This document shows, piece by piece, positions 1 to 11,770 of a stretch of 64,000 nt of DNA (the stretch's first letter is position 1; each line of letters begins with the position of its first letter). Position numbers and translations under genes: made by a program. The notes under the pieces are model-generated. The model made no database searches and was not told the DNA's origin. It saw only the letters and a list, made by a program, of their open reading frames with translations. The stretch comes from Skeletonema tropicum (Eukaryota; Bacillariophyta; Thalassiosirophyceae; Thalassiosirales; Thalassiosiraceae), in assembly GCA_037178625.1 (NCBI GenBank), contig CM074131.1:1612001-1676000 (forward strand). Direction: 5' to 3'.

Positions 1-609
1 AGATGGAGTCTGCAGAGATGATATCTGCAAACGCTAAAGAAACCCTCTTCCCGTCAAAACGTGCAGATGGAGGATCTTCGCCGCCGCCTATCTGAAGCAG
101 AATTGGAAGTATCGCAGTACAAAGACCTGACGAGTCGATACCAGAGAAATCGGCTAGAGATGAAGAAGAAAATGAAGGAGACAAATGAGCTGATGCGTGA
201 ACAGGAGAAGAAGTTGGCCTCAACAGAACGTGATGCAGACGAGTTGAAACGCAATGTGGATCGATTGGAAAGAGATTTGAGTTCTGCAAAGCAAGAGATG
301 CAAGGCATGGAACATGAATTGAATGGTGCAAAGCAAAAGATGGAAGAAGATAAAAAGAAGCTCGAAAATAATCAGCAGGTGATAGCGTGGTTGAACAAGC
401 AGGCAAGCAGCTCTAGTGGAGCAGTTCTTGCAATCAACACACCTGCCGTTGGTCCACGGGTTGGTCATACTTCTTCTTCGTCTTCATTATCGCGCTATCT
501 ACCTTCTCTCCCTCGACAAATAGATCCAAAACAATCCATGATCACACCAGATCCTTCTCACCTTTACCCAAAACCAACTCCTTTTATCTCGAGGAGACCG
601 CCTGGGTGA
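1..609 (+). CDS. SAS6: SAS-6 centriole assembly protein, C-terminal part (partial)
   Basis: This is the 3' end of a gene whose start lies left of the window. The visible part is a long heptad-rich coiled coil followed by a low-complexity Ser/Pro tail. At the end of the coil is the motif NNQQVIAWLNKQ, which matches the conserved 'NEK(L/V)I(A/T)WLNK' end of the SAS-6 coiled coil. SAS-6 builds the ninefold cartwheel of centrioles and basal bodies; in diatoms it would serve flagellated gametes. Upstream of about base 52 the coil continues in another frame (codons starting at base 3). Removing one C from the CCC run at 50-52 joins the two frames into one uninterrupted coil, so a one-base insertion is likely there. 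An intron junction is a less likely alternative. The stop codon is TGA at 607-609. Confidence 0.75.
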
Positions 610-753
610 TTATTTTATGAAGAATGCTCCTTCAAGAGTCTAACTAGTAGCTGTTACTAAGAATAAGTGATTTGTTGCTACCTTAATGTTTGTCTATGTA
701 GCTTATTAGTTCTCTTGAGCTCGCGTTACCTCTTTCTCCTCTGCATAATCTAT

Positions 754-2082
754 CTATACATTATCTCTAAATTTGATGAATTCAGAACTGAAAGGAGGTT
801 CAACTTTCACTACACGTGCCCCCTCCTGACTTGCCTGCGTCACAACAATCCGTCCCTTCACTCCGAACGTTTGTGCCACCTCCATCATCCCCTTGGCAAC
901 AGAATAATCAGTACGTTCCTTCTCTCGTTGAGTAAAAATATCACCACTTGCTCCACTAGTAAATGCCATCACGGTAGGTCCAGCTCCACTGAGGAAGGCA
1001 CAACATGCCCCCGACTCTTCCGCAGCCTTGATCATAGGGAACAAGTGTGGGTAGAGGCCCTCAGCACGTTGTGGTTGATGCATCCTATCCTGCACTCCCC
1101 ATTTGAGATTGTCAAGGTTACCCAAACACAATGCGTGTATCAAGAAAGCCACACGTCCAATGTTGAATGCCGCATCAGCTCGAGGTATTGCATCTTTGAG
1201 TACTGCACGAGCAGTTTTTGTCTTGCCGATAAAGTCGGGGATGAACATGACACATTGCATGCCTGGTGGACTGGGGATGCGTTCCGTCACCCAACGTGTT
1301 CCATTGTGGATACCAACTTGGAATCCACCGTAAATGACCGGGGCTACATTGTCAGGATGTCCCTCAATACTCGCAGCAATTTGCAATAAACTTTCTGATC
1401 CCCAAACTGGCAATCGATGTCCAGCCAATACCAATCCGGCGATGATACCAGCAACAATTCGCGGCACTGGAACTTCCCAAGCCGCGTGCATAGGGAATAC
1501 GACTCACCACATGATATTTCAGTGGAGGCATGGGTTTATTTGCCGTTTCATACGCCGCCTTGACACCCGTAACAATATAATTGGAATCATCCTTGGGCAT
1601 CTCCTCTGCTCCATCTCCCTCCGCGGTAATCTCAAACTCGCTCGCTCGAGAAACAGTAACCTCGGTCCATAAATCGACAGCAACCCCGATGCAATCATAT
1701 CCAGGACCACAATTTGCCGAACTGGCAGGAACACGCACTGTCACTGATTGTCTCGGTGTGCTGTTTTCATCTTCCACAGCCATGCGTGCTGCGATGCGTC
1801 GCCGCATCCTTTCCTCGTGAGAGTGGGGCATGAAGAATAGTCGTATTGTCGGATACACTTTTGCTACGTTCACCGCTGTTGATGTCATATTCTGGATCTT
1901 GAAAGATGAATGATGTTCGCGAGGTGCCAATGGTTGCTGAAGCATCGGAGGGAGTGTGAAAATTCATGCTGCCTAGTCGGTCCTTATTCTGCCTGGCGTT
2001 GGAACATTAGATAGCTCAGGGCTGCGCCGAAGCCGCTGGCCACAAGGGCCGTTGCGGCAAGCTTTGCGTTGTCGTTGTTCAT
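754..2082 (-). CDS. thrB: Homoserine kinase (GHMP kinase family), frame-disrupted
   Basis: Homoserine kinase phosphorylates L-homoserine to O-phosphohomoserine in threonine biosynthesis. The GHMP signature is clear: substrate motif PASSANCGPGYDCIG, ATP-binding loop PYARGLGSSSAA, the EGHPDNVAPVIYGG segment and the C-terminal LSGAGPTVMAF motif. The ATP loop and the following IVAGIIAGL helix are in different frames; one surplus A/T in the pair at 1458-1459 accounts for this. The N-terminus is less certain. Open frames run upstream to an ATG at 2082 and can be joined by removing one base near 1984-1989 and one from the G4 run at 1825-1828. This would give a hydrophobic N-terminal helix (around KLAATALVASGFGAAL) before the kinase domain. 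The shortest alternative start is within 1364-1945. Transcribed divergently from the exosome gene on its right. Confidence 0.9.
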
Positions 2083-2363
2083 TGCTTATGCGGTACGATG
2101 TGGGAGTTGCAAGCGACAACTCCGTTAGTTCTCCACTACTTCTTATGTGCGTGCGTGGAGTTGCTACTTATACTTACTTACGGAGCTTGGAATTTTGTTG
2201 CCATCAATCTCGTTTTGGCGGGCTTCATCACTCTCTGGTCCCGCAAAAAATTGCAGCTAGCTAGCTGTCACCTCCTGTCACGCACATATGTCACAACACT
2301 CACAGCCAGCCACCATAACGAGCCGCCTGCCGCTGCGCCCATCACAAACCGATGTTCTAAAAG

Positions 2364-5353
2364 ATGAGCACCGATACCAACGAGGCAGTAACTACCGTCA
2401 CTTCCCAAGCTGCTCGCCTCTCTTGCACTTGGGGCGCGCTCGGTCAACAATCTCCCAATCGCCTCGACACCATCAAGCGATGACGACGGAAGCACCGGCG
2501 GAGGAGGAGAGGAGGACGATGATGAATTTGCATTTCGCATGTCATTACCTGAATTTGCATCATTAAATAACGAAGCGAGGCAGTCGCTTACCTCTCTTTT
2601 ATGCAAGGCGTTGGAGGGGACGGCTCACCTAACGCAGCACCAGCAGCTGTTGGCAGCAGACAGTAGTGTGACGGCGGCGACGACCGTGTATGAATTTGAT
2701 GATCCAGAGTTATGGGAACGATGTGCCGATGCCTGCGATGCTGTGCTCGACCGTGTCACATCGTACATTCACAAATACAACAGTGGTGATGTGGAAAATC
2801 TCGTCGATGTCATTGGGGCAGTGTCGTCTCAAGCTAGAAATAAGGCATCCAACTCGTATGGAAGGATGATTCAGGGGTTGGCAAGTATGGAGAAACCACA
2901 GAATATCTTTCAGGGATTTGTGACACATCCTCCACAAAATTCACGGGGAGAGCCGTTCGTTCCTATTATATTTGATGCGGATAAGCAGGCCCTGCTAGAT
3001 GCGGGGGAATTCAACCGAGACGGACATGGATTGGATTCAAAGAATTATTCAGGGGATAGCAATACTGCTGGGAATGATGTTGATATAACTAAAAGGAAGT
3101 ACGCTCCTGATATGGTGGCACCAAATCATCATTATGGCCACCCATACAAAGAGGAGATCGAATCACTGGAGTATCGTCCTTGGCAATTAGATGTTTCAGG
3201 AATTGACTCAAATGATGATGAGAAGATTGCCGAGAAGTCAAAATACAAAAATACTGGGGATAATGGCGTTTGGATTGACAATGAAGACGACTTATCAGAG
3301 CTTGCGCAACGTATTACGCAAGGTCAAGTGAATGGAGAGATATACGAAATAGCTCTAGACTTGGAGGCCCATTCGCATAGAACCTTTGCTGGCTTTGTCT
3401 GTCTGATACAGTTAAGTATTCGTCGCCCTGATGAGAAAAATTCGGGAAAGTCTCCAGACATATCGTCCGGCTATGACTTCTTAATCGATGCGCTTACCCT
3501 ACGACATGTCATCCCTGCCCATCTTGGACCAATACTTGCGAACCCCAACATTGTCAAGGTAATGCATGGAGCTGACTCCGATATTCCGTGGCTTCAGCGC
3601 GATTTCGGATGCTACATAGTAAATCTGTTTGATACAGGTAGAGCATCTCGAATGTTGTCGTTCCCTTCCGCGGGGCTGGCATATTTGCTACGTAAATATG
3701 CAGGAGTAGACCCAGACAAGACGCATCAGTTGAGTGATTGGAGGAGAAGGCCACTACCAGATGATATGCGCGCCTATGCAGTTTCAGATACAAGGTACCT
3801 GCTGGATATTTACGACAGACTTCGCGTGGCTTTGCTGAATCACAGTTCACCTGATGTTTCGATTGCTTGTGTTTTGGACAAAAGTAAGCAGGTTTGCCTG
3901 ATTCGCTACGATAAAGAGCCATTCAAGCCTTCAGGGTATCAGACTATAATGGATGGAGGTAGTCGCCGCTTCAAAAACAAGAGTGGTCACAAAGTCACGT
4001 CAGAGCTGTCGTCTCAGCAAGAAGCTGCTTTGAAAGCATTATACGATTGGCGAGATCAGACGGCTAGGCAAGAAGATGAATCAGTGCTTTACGTGTGTCC
4101 AAACGCAGCATTGTTGAGGATTGCAAGTAACAGACCTGCGACAGTATCAGCACTTCAAAGGCTCGTCAATCCATTGCCTCCGCTTGTGATGAGAAGGAGT
4201 CAAGATATTTTAGACTCTATTAAGACATCGGCCTCAACGAATGCTCCAAAAGCTGACACCAAGGTTGCAAGGGATGTGCGTGCAACGAAATCCAACAGCT
4301 CCTCCCCCCAATGCGACTGGTCGCAATCGTGAGATGCTTAGTCCTATCCTTGGAAGTGATGCACTTTACAAACAAGCTGGGTGGCTATCTGAGTCAGAGG
4401 ATGATCAATCGACACGCAAAATTTTAGATGTCAGCGTGGCAAATCGAGGATACTCTTCGTCTCATTACCTGTCCCATAGCATTGAAATGTCTCCGCCGCT
4501 TCTAGAGAATGATTCTGCCGCAAATCGCCGTGGAATCACTTCTGCTGGTTTTGGTACATCTCTCAGTGCCACCTCGGCTCATGAGGATTTGCGGGTAGCT
4601 AGTAACAGCGCATCTTTGATTCAGAATAACTTGATGGGAAGCGTTGGGGTAGGCAAATCTAGATTTAGTCTTATGGACTTTATCCGCCCGATTCCACCAT
4701 CAGAGGACTTGACATTCGAAGATCAGGACAGTGGTGTAGATAATGACAGTTCTGCTGAAAATAACGTGACAAATACTGTTGACGACGAAGATGTTACTGT
4801 ACCCAAGAGTATGCGTGAGATATACAATCTAAGCAATGCAAATAGACGGCAACATAACAAAGACAAAGAAAAGGGCACAAAAGAACAAATTGAGTTCCAA
4901 GACGGAAATATATCGGCGAAAAAGATGAAGGAGGATGATATCAAGGGCGCAGAGTCATGCATCGCATCTCGTGGATACTTCAAAAAACAGAAGACGGGGG
5001 CTGGAGGATCTGGAACGCCTGGGAAGGAGGGGGACATAAAGCTCATGATGAAGATGGGTTGGGTGAATTCTAAGAAAGATGCTGAATCTCTAGCAACCTT
5101 GCCCAAGCAGGACGATGCTGACGACAAAGATAAGGGCAACTCAAGCCAGAAAAGATCTGGTAAGGAATCTAACAGAGGTGGAACTTTCTACATGTCAAAT
5201 ATTGGAGCCTTTGACCCGAATTCGCTCCCATCAAAGAATCCTTTCTTTGCCGGGGCTGCGACTAGCGCGGCATCCATGTTGGACAATCAACCTTCTTCAA
5301 AGAGTAACAAGGGAAACAGGAGGAGTAAGAAAGGCAGCAGACGCAACAATTGA
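2364..5353 (+). CDS. RRP6: Exosome 3'-5' exonuclease RRP6/EXOSC10
   Basis: Nuclear exosome-associated DEDDy exonuclease that trims and degrades rRNA precursors, snoRNAs and aberrant transcripts. In order: a PMC2NT-like N-terminal helical region; a 3'-5' exonuclease domain with ALDLEAH (first Asp/Glu, ~3355), HGADSDIPWLQRDF (~3570) and YAVSDTRYLLDIY (Tyr and Asp, ~3775); an HRDC domain (QEAALKALYDWRDQTARQED onward, ~4020-4210); a long acidic, Ser-rich C-terminal region; and a basic tail. The C-terminal segment SPILGSDALYKQAGWL is a known RRP6-family motif but is in a different frame from the HRDC domain. The C6 run at 4304-4309 is one base too long. The N-terminus also fits a start at ATG 2364 with one surplus base around 2430-2450, joining to an acidic D/G/E stretch just before the ATG at 2539. 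That Met at 2539 is the conservative alternative start. Confidence 0.92.
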
Positions 5354-5479
5354 AGAACAATATGTTAGCTTTCAATCAATTAATTCTTTATTTCATAGAA
5401 GTAATTTCTTGAATCGATGGTACTGATTGGATGAAGTTCTTGCTTCTACTTAAACTTCACTACGCTATCTGCAATATTT

Positions 5480-6070
5480 TCATGAATTGCATTCGCCAAT
5501 AACAGGTTCAATATGCTTGATCTTGAGAGAAAACGGAAATATCCCACTTCCGTAGGTTTCCACTGGATTGGGTTTCCCACTGCTCAATTTCAGTGACAGC
5601 ATAAAGCCCATTTCTTGAATCTGAGTGGGATCTAATTTTGCATCTGACTTGATCGGACCGCCCTGTAAAGAGGGAGTCAACGATTCAAATGAAATGATAG
5701 TCGTTTCTTCAATTCCCTCTTTTGTAGGTAAATCTGCCTGCCACGAAGGACTACGCCGACTAGGTCCAAATGCAGACTTATTCCCATCAGAGAACAACAC
5801 CTTATAAGTCTTCCCATCTCCAACATACGTCACTCGAACACCAGTTGTATCTGAAGACAGTCCACCAGGTATTGCAGACCTTATTGACGTAAATCCACCG
5901 CCATTACAGTTTATTTGCCCCGAAAAGTTTAAGACACTATCGAAGCTATGCAATGTATTACTCTGCCCACCCATCACTCCATCGTCAAGTCTGTACCAAT
6001 GTAATGGTTTGTCAAGAAGCTTCAGACCCTGAATAGCGTTCCTTTCATTTGCGGCCCGGTCGTATGACAT
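5480..6070 (-). CDS. CIA30 family protein (complex I intermediate-associated 30 / NDUFAF1-like)
   Basis: A 196-residue single-exon protein. The family signature is present: WYRLDDGVMGGQSN near the N-terminus, FSGQINCNGGGFTSIRS, then GVRVTYVGDGKTYKV and the C-terminal FSLKIKHIEPV strand. CIA30 domains have a galactose-binding-like beta sandwich. In animals and fungi they assist mitochondrial complex I assembly; algae also have plastid and uncharacterised members. No clear transit peptide is visible at the predicted start, so location is open. It is convergent with the RRP6 gene, with only 126 bp between stop codons, and no frame problems are seen. Confidence 0.85.
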   Translation of the reverse strand: MSYDRAANERNAIQGLKLLDKPLHWYRLDDGVMGGQSNTLHSFDSVLNFSGQINCNGGGFTSIRSAIPGGLSSDTTGVRVTYVGDGKTYKVLFSDGNKSAFGPSRRSPSWQADLPTKEGIEETTIISFESLTPSLQGGPIKSDAKLDPTQIQEMGFMLSLKLSSGKPNPVETYGSGIFPFSLKIKHIEPVIGECNS

Positions 6071-7042
6071 TATCCGTAGAATCTGACTGTATTTATTTAT
6101 TCATGAATAAAAAGACGAATAAGAAGACGTAAGATAAGCTTTGCAGCATTGAACAGCTCTATATAGATATCAACGAGTATGTTTGGTTGCCTGACACGCG
6201 ACCATCCTATAAAAACGTGCACTGCTTTCTGCATGAGGGCCTCTAGGGCCCGAATGCAGAAAAAGCAGTGCGCGTTTTTTTGTATGCAATCCTATGTACA
6301 AACTCGCGGATTTTTAGCGAGTGCAGAATCCACCCACATGCGTAGGAACTCATATGAGAGGGCCTCGTGGATTCAGGGAAGTGCCGGTTAAAAAATGAAA
6401 AAAGTGGATTTAGTTTCAATTCCCACGTATCATCAGCCCTCAAATCAACATAGGAACCGCCCATACGTAGGTTCTAGACGTAAATTTTCTCAGGTACAAT
6501 TTGAACGCTCAGACTTTACATACTTTAAAAGCTGCACGCAGACAAAAGTTAAGAACCGTTAAGACAGCAAAGACCTTTTTTAGAACCTCTTTTAGAACCG
6601 TTCAGACAGGGATACAAGCATGACTCCTCGGGTCATTCTCCCTCTGATCAAGACTCTTCAGTGGTCATCATGAGATTGTGAAAACAGATACAGTTTATAC
6701 AGATCAGCCTCTCGTGAAACACAGATCAGCCTCCCGTGAAACACAGACCCATCTTTTTCACGAAACCATGTACATCCGATGGAATTATGCCTCGGAGGCA
6801 AATAAGTTGGAAGCATGCGGTCTCAAGCCGAATCCTAAGAAGAAGCAGGGATGAACAAGATTTAGGAATGAACACGATGTCCTTTCAGATAAGTATGTAA
6901 TCAGCTCTACTGCTAAAATGTTCATGTGAGATTTTGTATACGAACCTGTCTTCTGAAAATGTCCGAGTGTGATTTTGCAAATACCGGTTTAATTATGCTT
7001 GAAAAACCACGACTAGCTGAGTGCCACTGATTCTGAATCCAC
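6071..7042. other. Intergenic, hairpin and small repeats, no gene
   Basis: No supported coding region. It holds the large fold-back hairpin at 6211-6280, a shorter inverted pair (gaatccac/gtggattc, around 6327-6374), a near-perfect 22-bp tandem duplication around 6699-6742, and a repeated AGAACCGTTMAGACAG motif around 6550-6610. It forms the left flank of the LTR element. Confidence 0.6.
6211..6280. repeat. Long fold-back hairpin (MITE-like)
   Basis: The arm at 6211-6234 pairs with 6254-6280 apart from a 2-nt bulge and one G/T pair. An inner GGGCC/GGCCC stem lies around a short TCTA loop region. The right arm ends in a T-run. A 7-bp direct repeat, ATCCTAT, lies immediately left (6204-6210) and 8 nt right (6289-6295), which may be a target duplication. 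It could be a miniature fold-back element or a transcribed hairpin RNA. Confidence 0.6.
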
Positions 7043-7047
7043 CACTC
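7043..7047. repeat. Left target-site duplication CACTC of the LTR element
   Basis: CACTC directly precedes the LTR start TGTCACA. The same five bases directly follow the other LTR at 12950-12954. A 5-bp duplication is the usual size for Ty1/copia and Ty3/gypsy integration. Confidence 0.9.
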
Positions 7048-7162
7048 TGTCACAAGCAAATAGGACCGGTATTGATTGTGCAACTAGAGCCAGAAGAGAC
7101 CACTAGGAACACGGATATCATGGTGACTAAGCTTAAGAGCTAAAGAAGTGGGCTATTCCCAA

Positions 7163-7747
7163 GGGAGAAAATCCGCAAGTACAAGGCAGCTTGTCTTGAA
7201 CGACGTCGGGACTTCACCCCCCTCTGCTTCACGGCTGATGGAATGCCAGGTAGAGAGGCCTTGAATGCGATGCGTCAACTGGGTACACACTTAGCTGAAA
7301 AGTGGGAGCGTCAGCGTAGCCAGATGATATTCTATGTGCGGGTACGCATGTCCCTTGCCCTAGTCCGGGCAAACTCCCTCCTGCTCAGAGGGAGTAGGGA
7401 CAGGCACCACCGCATCCGGCCACTCATTGAGAATGGGCCGGGGATGTCCAACTGGCACACCTGGAGTGGGGAGTAATCCCCTCTCCCCCACCCCTGCGGT
7501 GGCAGAGGTTGAGTGAGGACTCTCACTCTCACCTGTCGAGAGGCAGTTGAGAGTAGGAGGGAGGAGGAACATACCATCACCTAGCACAGGTGACAAGAGG
7601 AGTGCGGACTTGCCACTGAACTAGAGATACCTAGACTGCACTCCTCTTATTACCTAAAATGGGCAAGTTCAGATCCAGCTTGCCCAGTAAACAGCTCCTG
7701 AATACCATCCTAAACTAATCACTTATTTACCTTTAAAAAAAAAAAAA
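7163..7747 (+). mobile_element. 5'-truncated poly(A) retroelement (LINE-like 3' end) nested in the LTR
   Basis: The insert ends in a 14-A run (7735-7748, the last A shared with the target repeat). It is bounded by ATTCCCAA at 7155-7162 and 7748-7755. The uninterrupted site in the other LTR (12791-12798) contains one copy. 5' truncation, 3' poly(A) and a target duplication are hallmarks of target-primed reverse transcription. The insert is younger than the LTR element it interrupts. Confidence 0.88.
7165..7476 (+). pseudogene. C-terminal fragment of a retroelement reverse-transcriptase ORF
   Basis: An open frame runs from the truncation point to TAA/TAG-free position 7476. It encodes a segment with RRRDFTPLCFTADGMPGREA, then a region ending in LVRANSLLLRGSRDR. 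I recognise this from the C-termini of reverse-transcriptase-like proteins that are abundant in diatom genomes; this is recalled family knowledge, not a search result. No RT catalytic motif is included because of 5' truncation. A ~260-base 3' untranslated region and poly(A) follow. Confidence 0.6.
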
Positions 7748-7906
7748 ATTCCCAAAGGTGATGAAGGAGCACCAACGTGCGACGTCATCTTGTGTGAGAG
7801 GATCAATCACGGGTTCTCACCGTGGTTGCTACTTGACACGTGTGAACAGGAAGAATGACTGTCATAACGGTATTGGGATACCAGAAGAGAGTCATATCCT
7901 GTGACA

Positions 7907-7916
7907 TTCTCCCCCG
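7907..7916 (-). other. Polypurine tract of the LTR element
   Basis: On the minus strand CGGGGGAGAA abuts the LTR start TGTCACA. This layout (purine tract then TG) matches the plus-strand primer of Ty1/copia-type elements and sets the probable orientation. Confidence 0.6.
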
Positions 7917-10900
7917 AACTTGTGTGAACCAAAAACGAGCTGTCAAGACTGGAAAACCCATGGCAAGCCATCCGGATAAAAAACCAGTCTAACAGATAGA
8001 AACCAAAACCCAACTTGGGAAAAAAAGACCTCCAGGCAATGTCAATTTCGATCGAATCAAGGACGTAAGTTCTTTTGTGATATTAGAGCAACCAAATGTA
8101 CTTTCCTTGACATCGGTTGTGTGTGCATAGGATTTGGCCAAGACGTCGTTGTTCAACGTTCAGTTTCCATTTCCAATTCGAATAATTTCTCTATACACAC
8201 CCCCTGTACTCCTCAATACTATGGGGTCTTTATCAATTGTTGTAGCGCTCACTAGACTAAACTAACTGAGGCTCGTTTTTGTATCGTACAGTTCCTTTCG
8301 TGTCAACTTCAGTCGCTTGAAGAAGAGACCTCCGTTGGAGTCTCTGCTTTCGGCAGATTTAAGACTTTAAAAACGGCTAGATCAAAGCCTACGAACCAAA
8401 TCAGTATTTGGGATCGCGACGCTTCGAAGTTCTTTCGAGCGTTTGGAACTATCCACCAATTTCTTTCGGCAGCGGCCATCCTGGCGACCAGAGTATAACA
8501 AGTGTCTATCTTGGACAACGCTTTACTGGCTTCGCAAGGCTGCGTTAAACGGTGTGGTACGAAGAGACCAGATTGTCTTCCGGCTGCATTCGGATTTGAC
8601 GATCGGGCTGCATCAACAGGTTCACAAGTGACTCTGTTTTTGCGGCAGTAGTACTGCGGTGGGTGCATTGTAATTGTAACAAGTACATATTGCACTCCGT
8701 CCAGAGAGGTTGTATCATCTCTGTATTCTTGAATATCGTGACTTACGTGTTGGAAGAGTATCACTGGCTTCATGTGCATTCATCACTTCTGCCTAAAACG
8801 ATTTAATCAAGAGTCTTGAAGAACAGGTAGAGAGTCCGCTTGAACTTCACTTGAAGTGTGAGAAGAGGAGTCACTCTATCTCGCGGATTCACCAACATCC
8901 CGTTCGAATCTTTGGTAGTGGGAAAGTCAACCACTTTGAACGAGCCGTGGAAGGTCGATCATAGTTTCACACATAATAATGGCAATTTGAATGTTGCAAA
9001 GGGGTAAGCGCATCCTGAGCTCCCTCCTCAGCCTTCTTTGGCACCTCTACCTCAATCGAATCTAATATCAGATCAGACGATAGGGCAACAACAACTGCAT
9101 GCACAACTGCATAACTTCCTGATAAAATAAGCGTACTTGCATCAGTACCTGTCAGAACCTCGTTGACGTAAAGTGCGTTCTTACGATCCATCGGCCTAAG
9201 GCACAAAACGGTCGTGATATACCAGATCCCCTAAGCAAGGTCTTGGATCTTGGATTGAAGAGCTGCCGGAATCACCACAGAGGTATCTCCTTTTGCATCG
9301 TTGCATAGGCTCTGCATACATCATCTCTGTCGAAGATCATTAGAATATTTCTCGATCCCATTAGAATGTTGCGGCAGGTCCAGGAACATACGTAGCTAGC
9401 TTTGCTTCATCAACGTTTATATCAGAACACTATCTTCTACTTCCATGTCGTGTGTGACTATGCGCAGTCACAAGAGCTTACCATTTGTCTTCGTCATCTT
9501 TAGATCAGCCACTCAAAGAGCTGCTGTCTTCCCAAGTCTGCATTATAACAGCGCACTCCAATGAGCTGCTGTCGGTACCTCTTCCTTTGTAGGTGTGGCA
9601 TGTGTCGTGAAGGATGACGCTGTCAAACGCTGGTAATGTATGTACTACTTTCCTTTACGCTGAAGCATCACACCCTCGACCACTGAGGATCTCAACTGAG
9701 GCAGCGCAGCCTCGCTAGCACTAGCCCCGTCGCAGTCGTAATATCTTCCCCTTGCAATTAGTTTGAGGTTGATTTGATAAATATGAGTAGAGATTGTCTC
9801 CCGGAGGGTATGGCGGCCCTCGCCCTGTCTTTAGACCGGAAGAACTCCAGGCACAAATGCCGAGAGGAGGTGATAGCACATTACTCACCCGCACTCCGAC
9901 ACGCGCCCTTGAACTTCTTTTCGAAGTTCAAGCTTCATCACTTCATCTCCTGTTGTGCACCACGACAGATGCCAGTCGATGAGTGTCTTCAAGAATCGAT
10001 ACTCCCCCAAGCCTTGCGCTTGAATGAAGTAAGCTCAGCCAAAATGCCGATCAACTCTGAATTTGGAAACGCCTTAGACATGCATCTAGTCGCTGGCGAT
10101 TGATCATGGGAACGCTTCCTTGTTTGGTCAGCATCCCTCCTCCCCGTACCATATTGACCGAATTTCGAGGAGGCCCCACATTTGCCACTAAAAGCAGCGG
10201 AGCAGATCTATTGGTAGTCTTGGTACAACACACAAGAACTAAGATGGCAACCACCACCGTCGAAAGAACAATTTCCAGATGGTGTATCCAAGTGTTAGTC
10301 ACTTCCTGGGCATGGTAAGTGTCTTTTGCAGCATTTACTTGGAAGCCTCGAGAACTGCCTTGAGCACGCTTCTCTCTTATTTGATCATTATTACCTGCGT
10401 TGTGTACACCAAACAACAGGTCGTTCCGATAGAGTTAAACACTTTCTCATCATGTATTACAACATTTCAGTAGAAGATGTCCGGGTGCAAGTGTAGCTCC
10501 CTCGATGGCCTGCTCTGTACTGAACCCTCCATGACGCAGGCTTGGCGAGCTCTGTCCCATCTGAGTATCCAATAATCAGGTCACCGAACTATGAACGAAA
10601 TTTACCATCAGCCGATGAATGTCTCAAGTGCATTGGAAGAAGGTGAACCTCCCGAAACACGGTGAGCAGTCGGCTACGGATCTCAGCCACTCTCGGACTG
10701 TAGGACGAGCATTGAGCAAGCAGCCAGCTTTCTCGCAAGTCCTCCACTAGTTGTCTTCAACAACAGCGGTTTAGAAGGACGATGTCTTGTAGTTATCATC
10801 TCGTTGTGCTGGTATGCGCCTGTTTGCGACCCTGCCTTGATTTCCGCATGTGCTTTTCCACTTGCTCGAGCAATCCTTGAACGTCCTCTCCTTCACGTGA

Positions 10901-11628
10901 GAAGTACATCCAGCAAGGATAGTTAAGTCGGATGCATCGAGGTGTGTGCAGGTTCCTTTTGAACACCGTAGGTAATCTGCAGCAGCATGGTTCCAACCAC
11001 AATCATATTCGCCGACGCGAGATTGCGTTGTGAAAGTAGTCTTCCTTTTCTAGGCATGACCACCGTATTAGTATTGATAGAGTAGTCTCTCCTACGAGAC
11101 CCACCACTCCGGATAATGTTTGAATTTGAGCTTGCGCAAGAGATTCCTTTCGACTGTCGCGTGTAAACAAGACAGAGAATCAAGGTACGAGATTCGGGAC
11201 TCGGGACACTTGCCATGGACACAAAGTACCAAGGAAGTCCCCTTCCCTTCAGACTAACATATCTGAATTGCTCATTAGTATTTTGGAAGATCTCTTTGGT
11301 GGAAGAAACGGCACACCAAAGGATATAATCCGATATCTAGGAGAAGCAGAGTAGACAATCGTTACTCCCCCATGACCTTGTCTTCTGAAATATGTTAGGC
11401 ATGATTGCCACGTTGGCCAACCACATTTAGAGAACATGGACAATCCATGGCTGCCACAGCGGCACAGACCATTTTGGTTTGGTAATTCCAGTTCAGATTG
11501 CTCTTGAATTGTTTCTCTCATTCCTCCTCCTCCCACAATGCAAGCAAGAGGCTGGTCATCCTAGATGCACCAGTGAATAAGGATGAATTTACGCTAAATA
11601 GTTCGTCGCTGGATAGAAATGACTTGAA

Positions 11629-11770
11629 CAGTACGCTGTGCGTAACTGAATAGACATGACCTTTCTTTGAACAGCACGCTGTGCGCAACTGAATAGACTT
11701 GATCTTTCTTTAACCAGGACGTCGCTGCACATGTTGAATCAACAGGGACAAATAAAGGGACAAATAAACA
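11629..11770. repeat. Short tandem duplications inside the LTR element
   Basis: A ~43-bp unit (AACAGTACGCTGTGCGTAAC and following bases) is repeated once with a few substitutions at about 11629-11720. A 12-bp GGGACAAATAAA unit is repeated at about 11750-11768. They suggest slippage or recombination within non-coding element DNA. Confidence 0.6.

Larger units (their letters stand above)
7048..7906 (-). repeat. LTR copy 1 (3' LTR if element is minus-oriented), interrupted
   Basis: Bases 7048-7162 and 7756-7906 together equal the 266-bp LTR at 12684-12949. The two halves are separated by a 585-bp insert plus an 8-bp duplicated target. The only difference I see is one base in the target octamer (ATTCCCAA here, ATTACCAA in the other copy). 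Confidence 0.9.

Noticed and set aside
754..1389. A 240-codon plus-strand frame (from 667) over the homoserine kinase gene
   Set aside because: It is antisense to strong GHMP kinase motifs and has no recognisable domain.
7048..7906. An 859-bp unique LTR
   Set aside because: Comparison with 12684-12949 shows a 266-bp LTR interrupted by a separate poly(A) element.
8309..8779. 156-codon minus-strand frame inside the LTR element as a gag or pol remnant
   Set aside because: No zinc knuckle, protease, integrase or RT motif; composition looks random.
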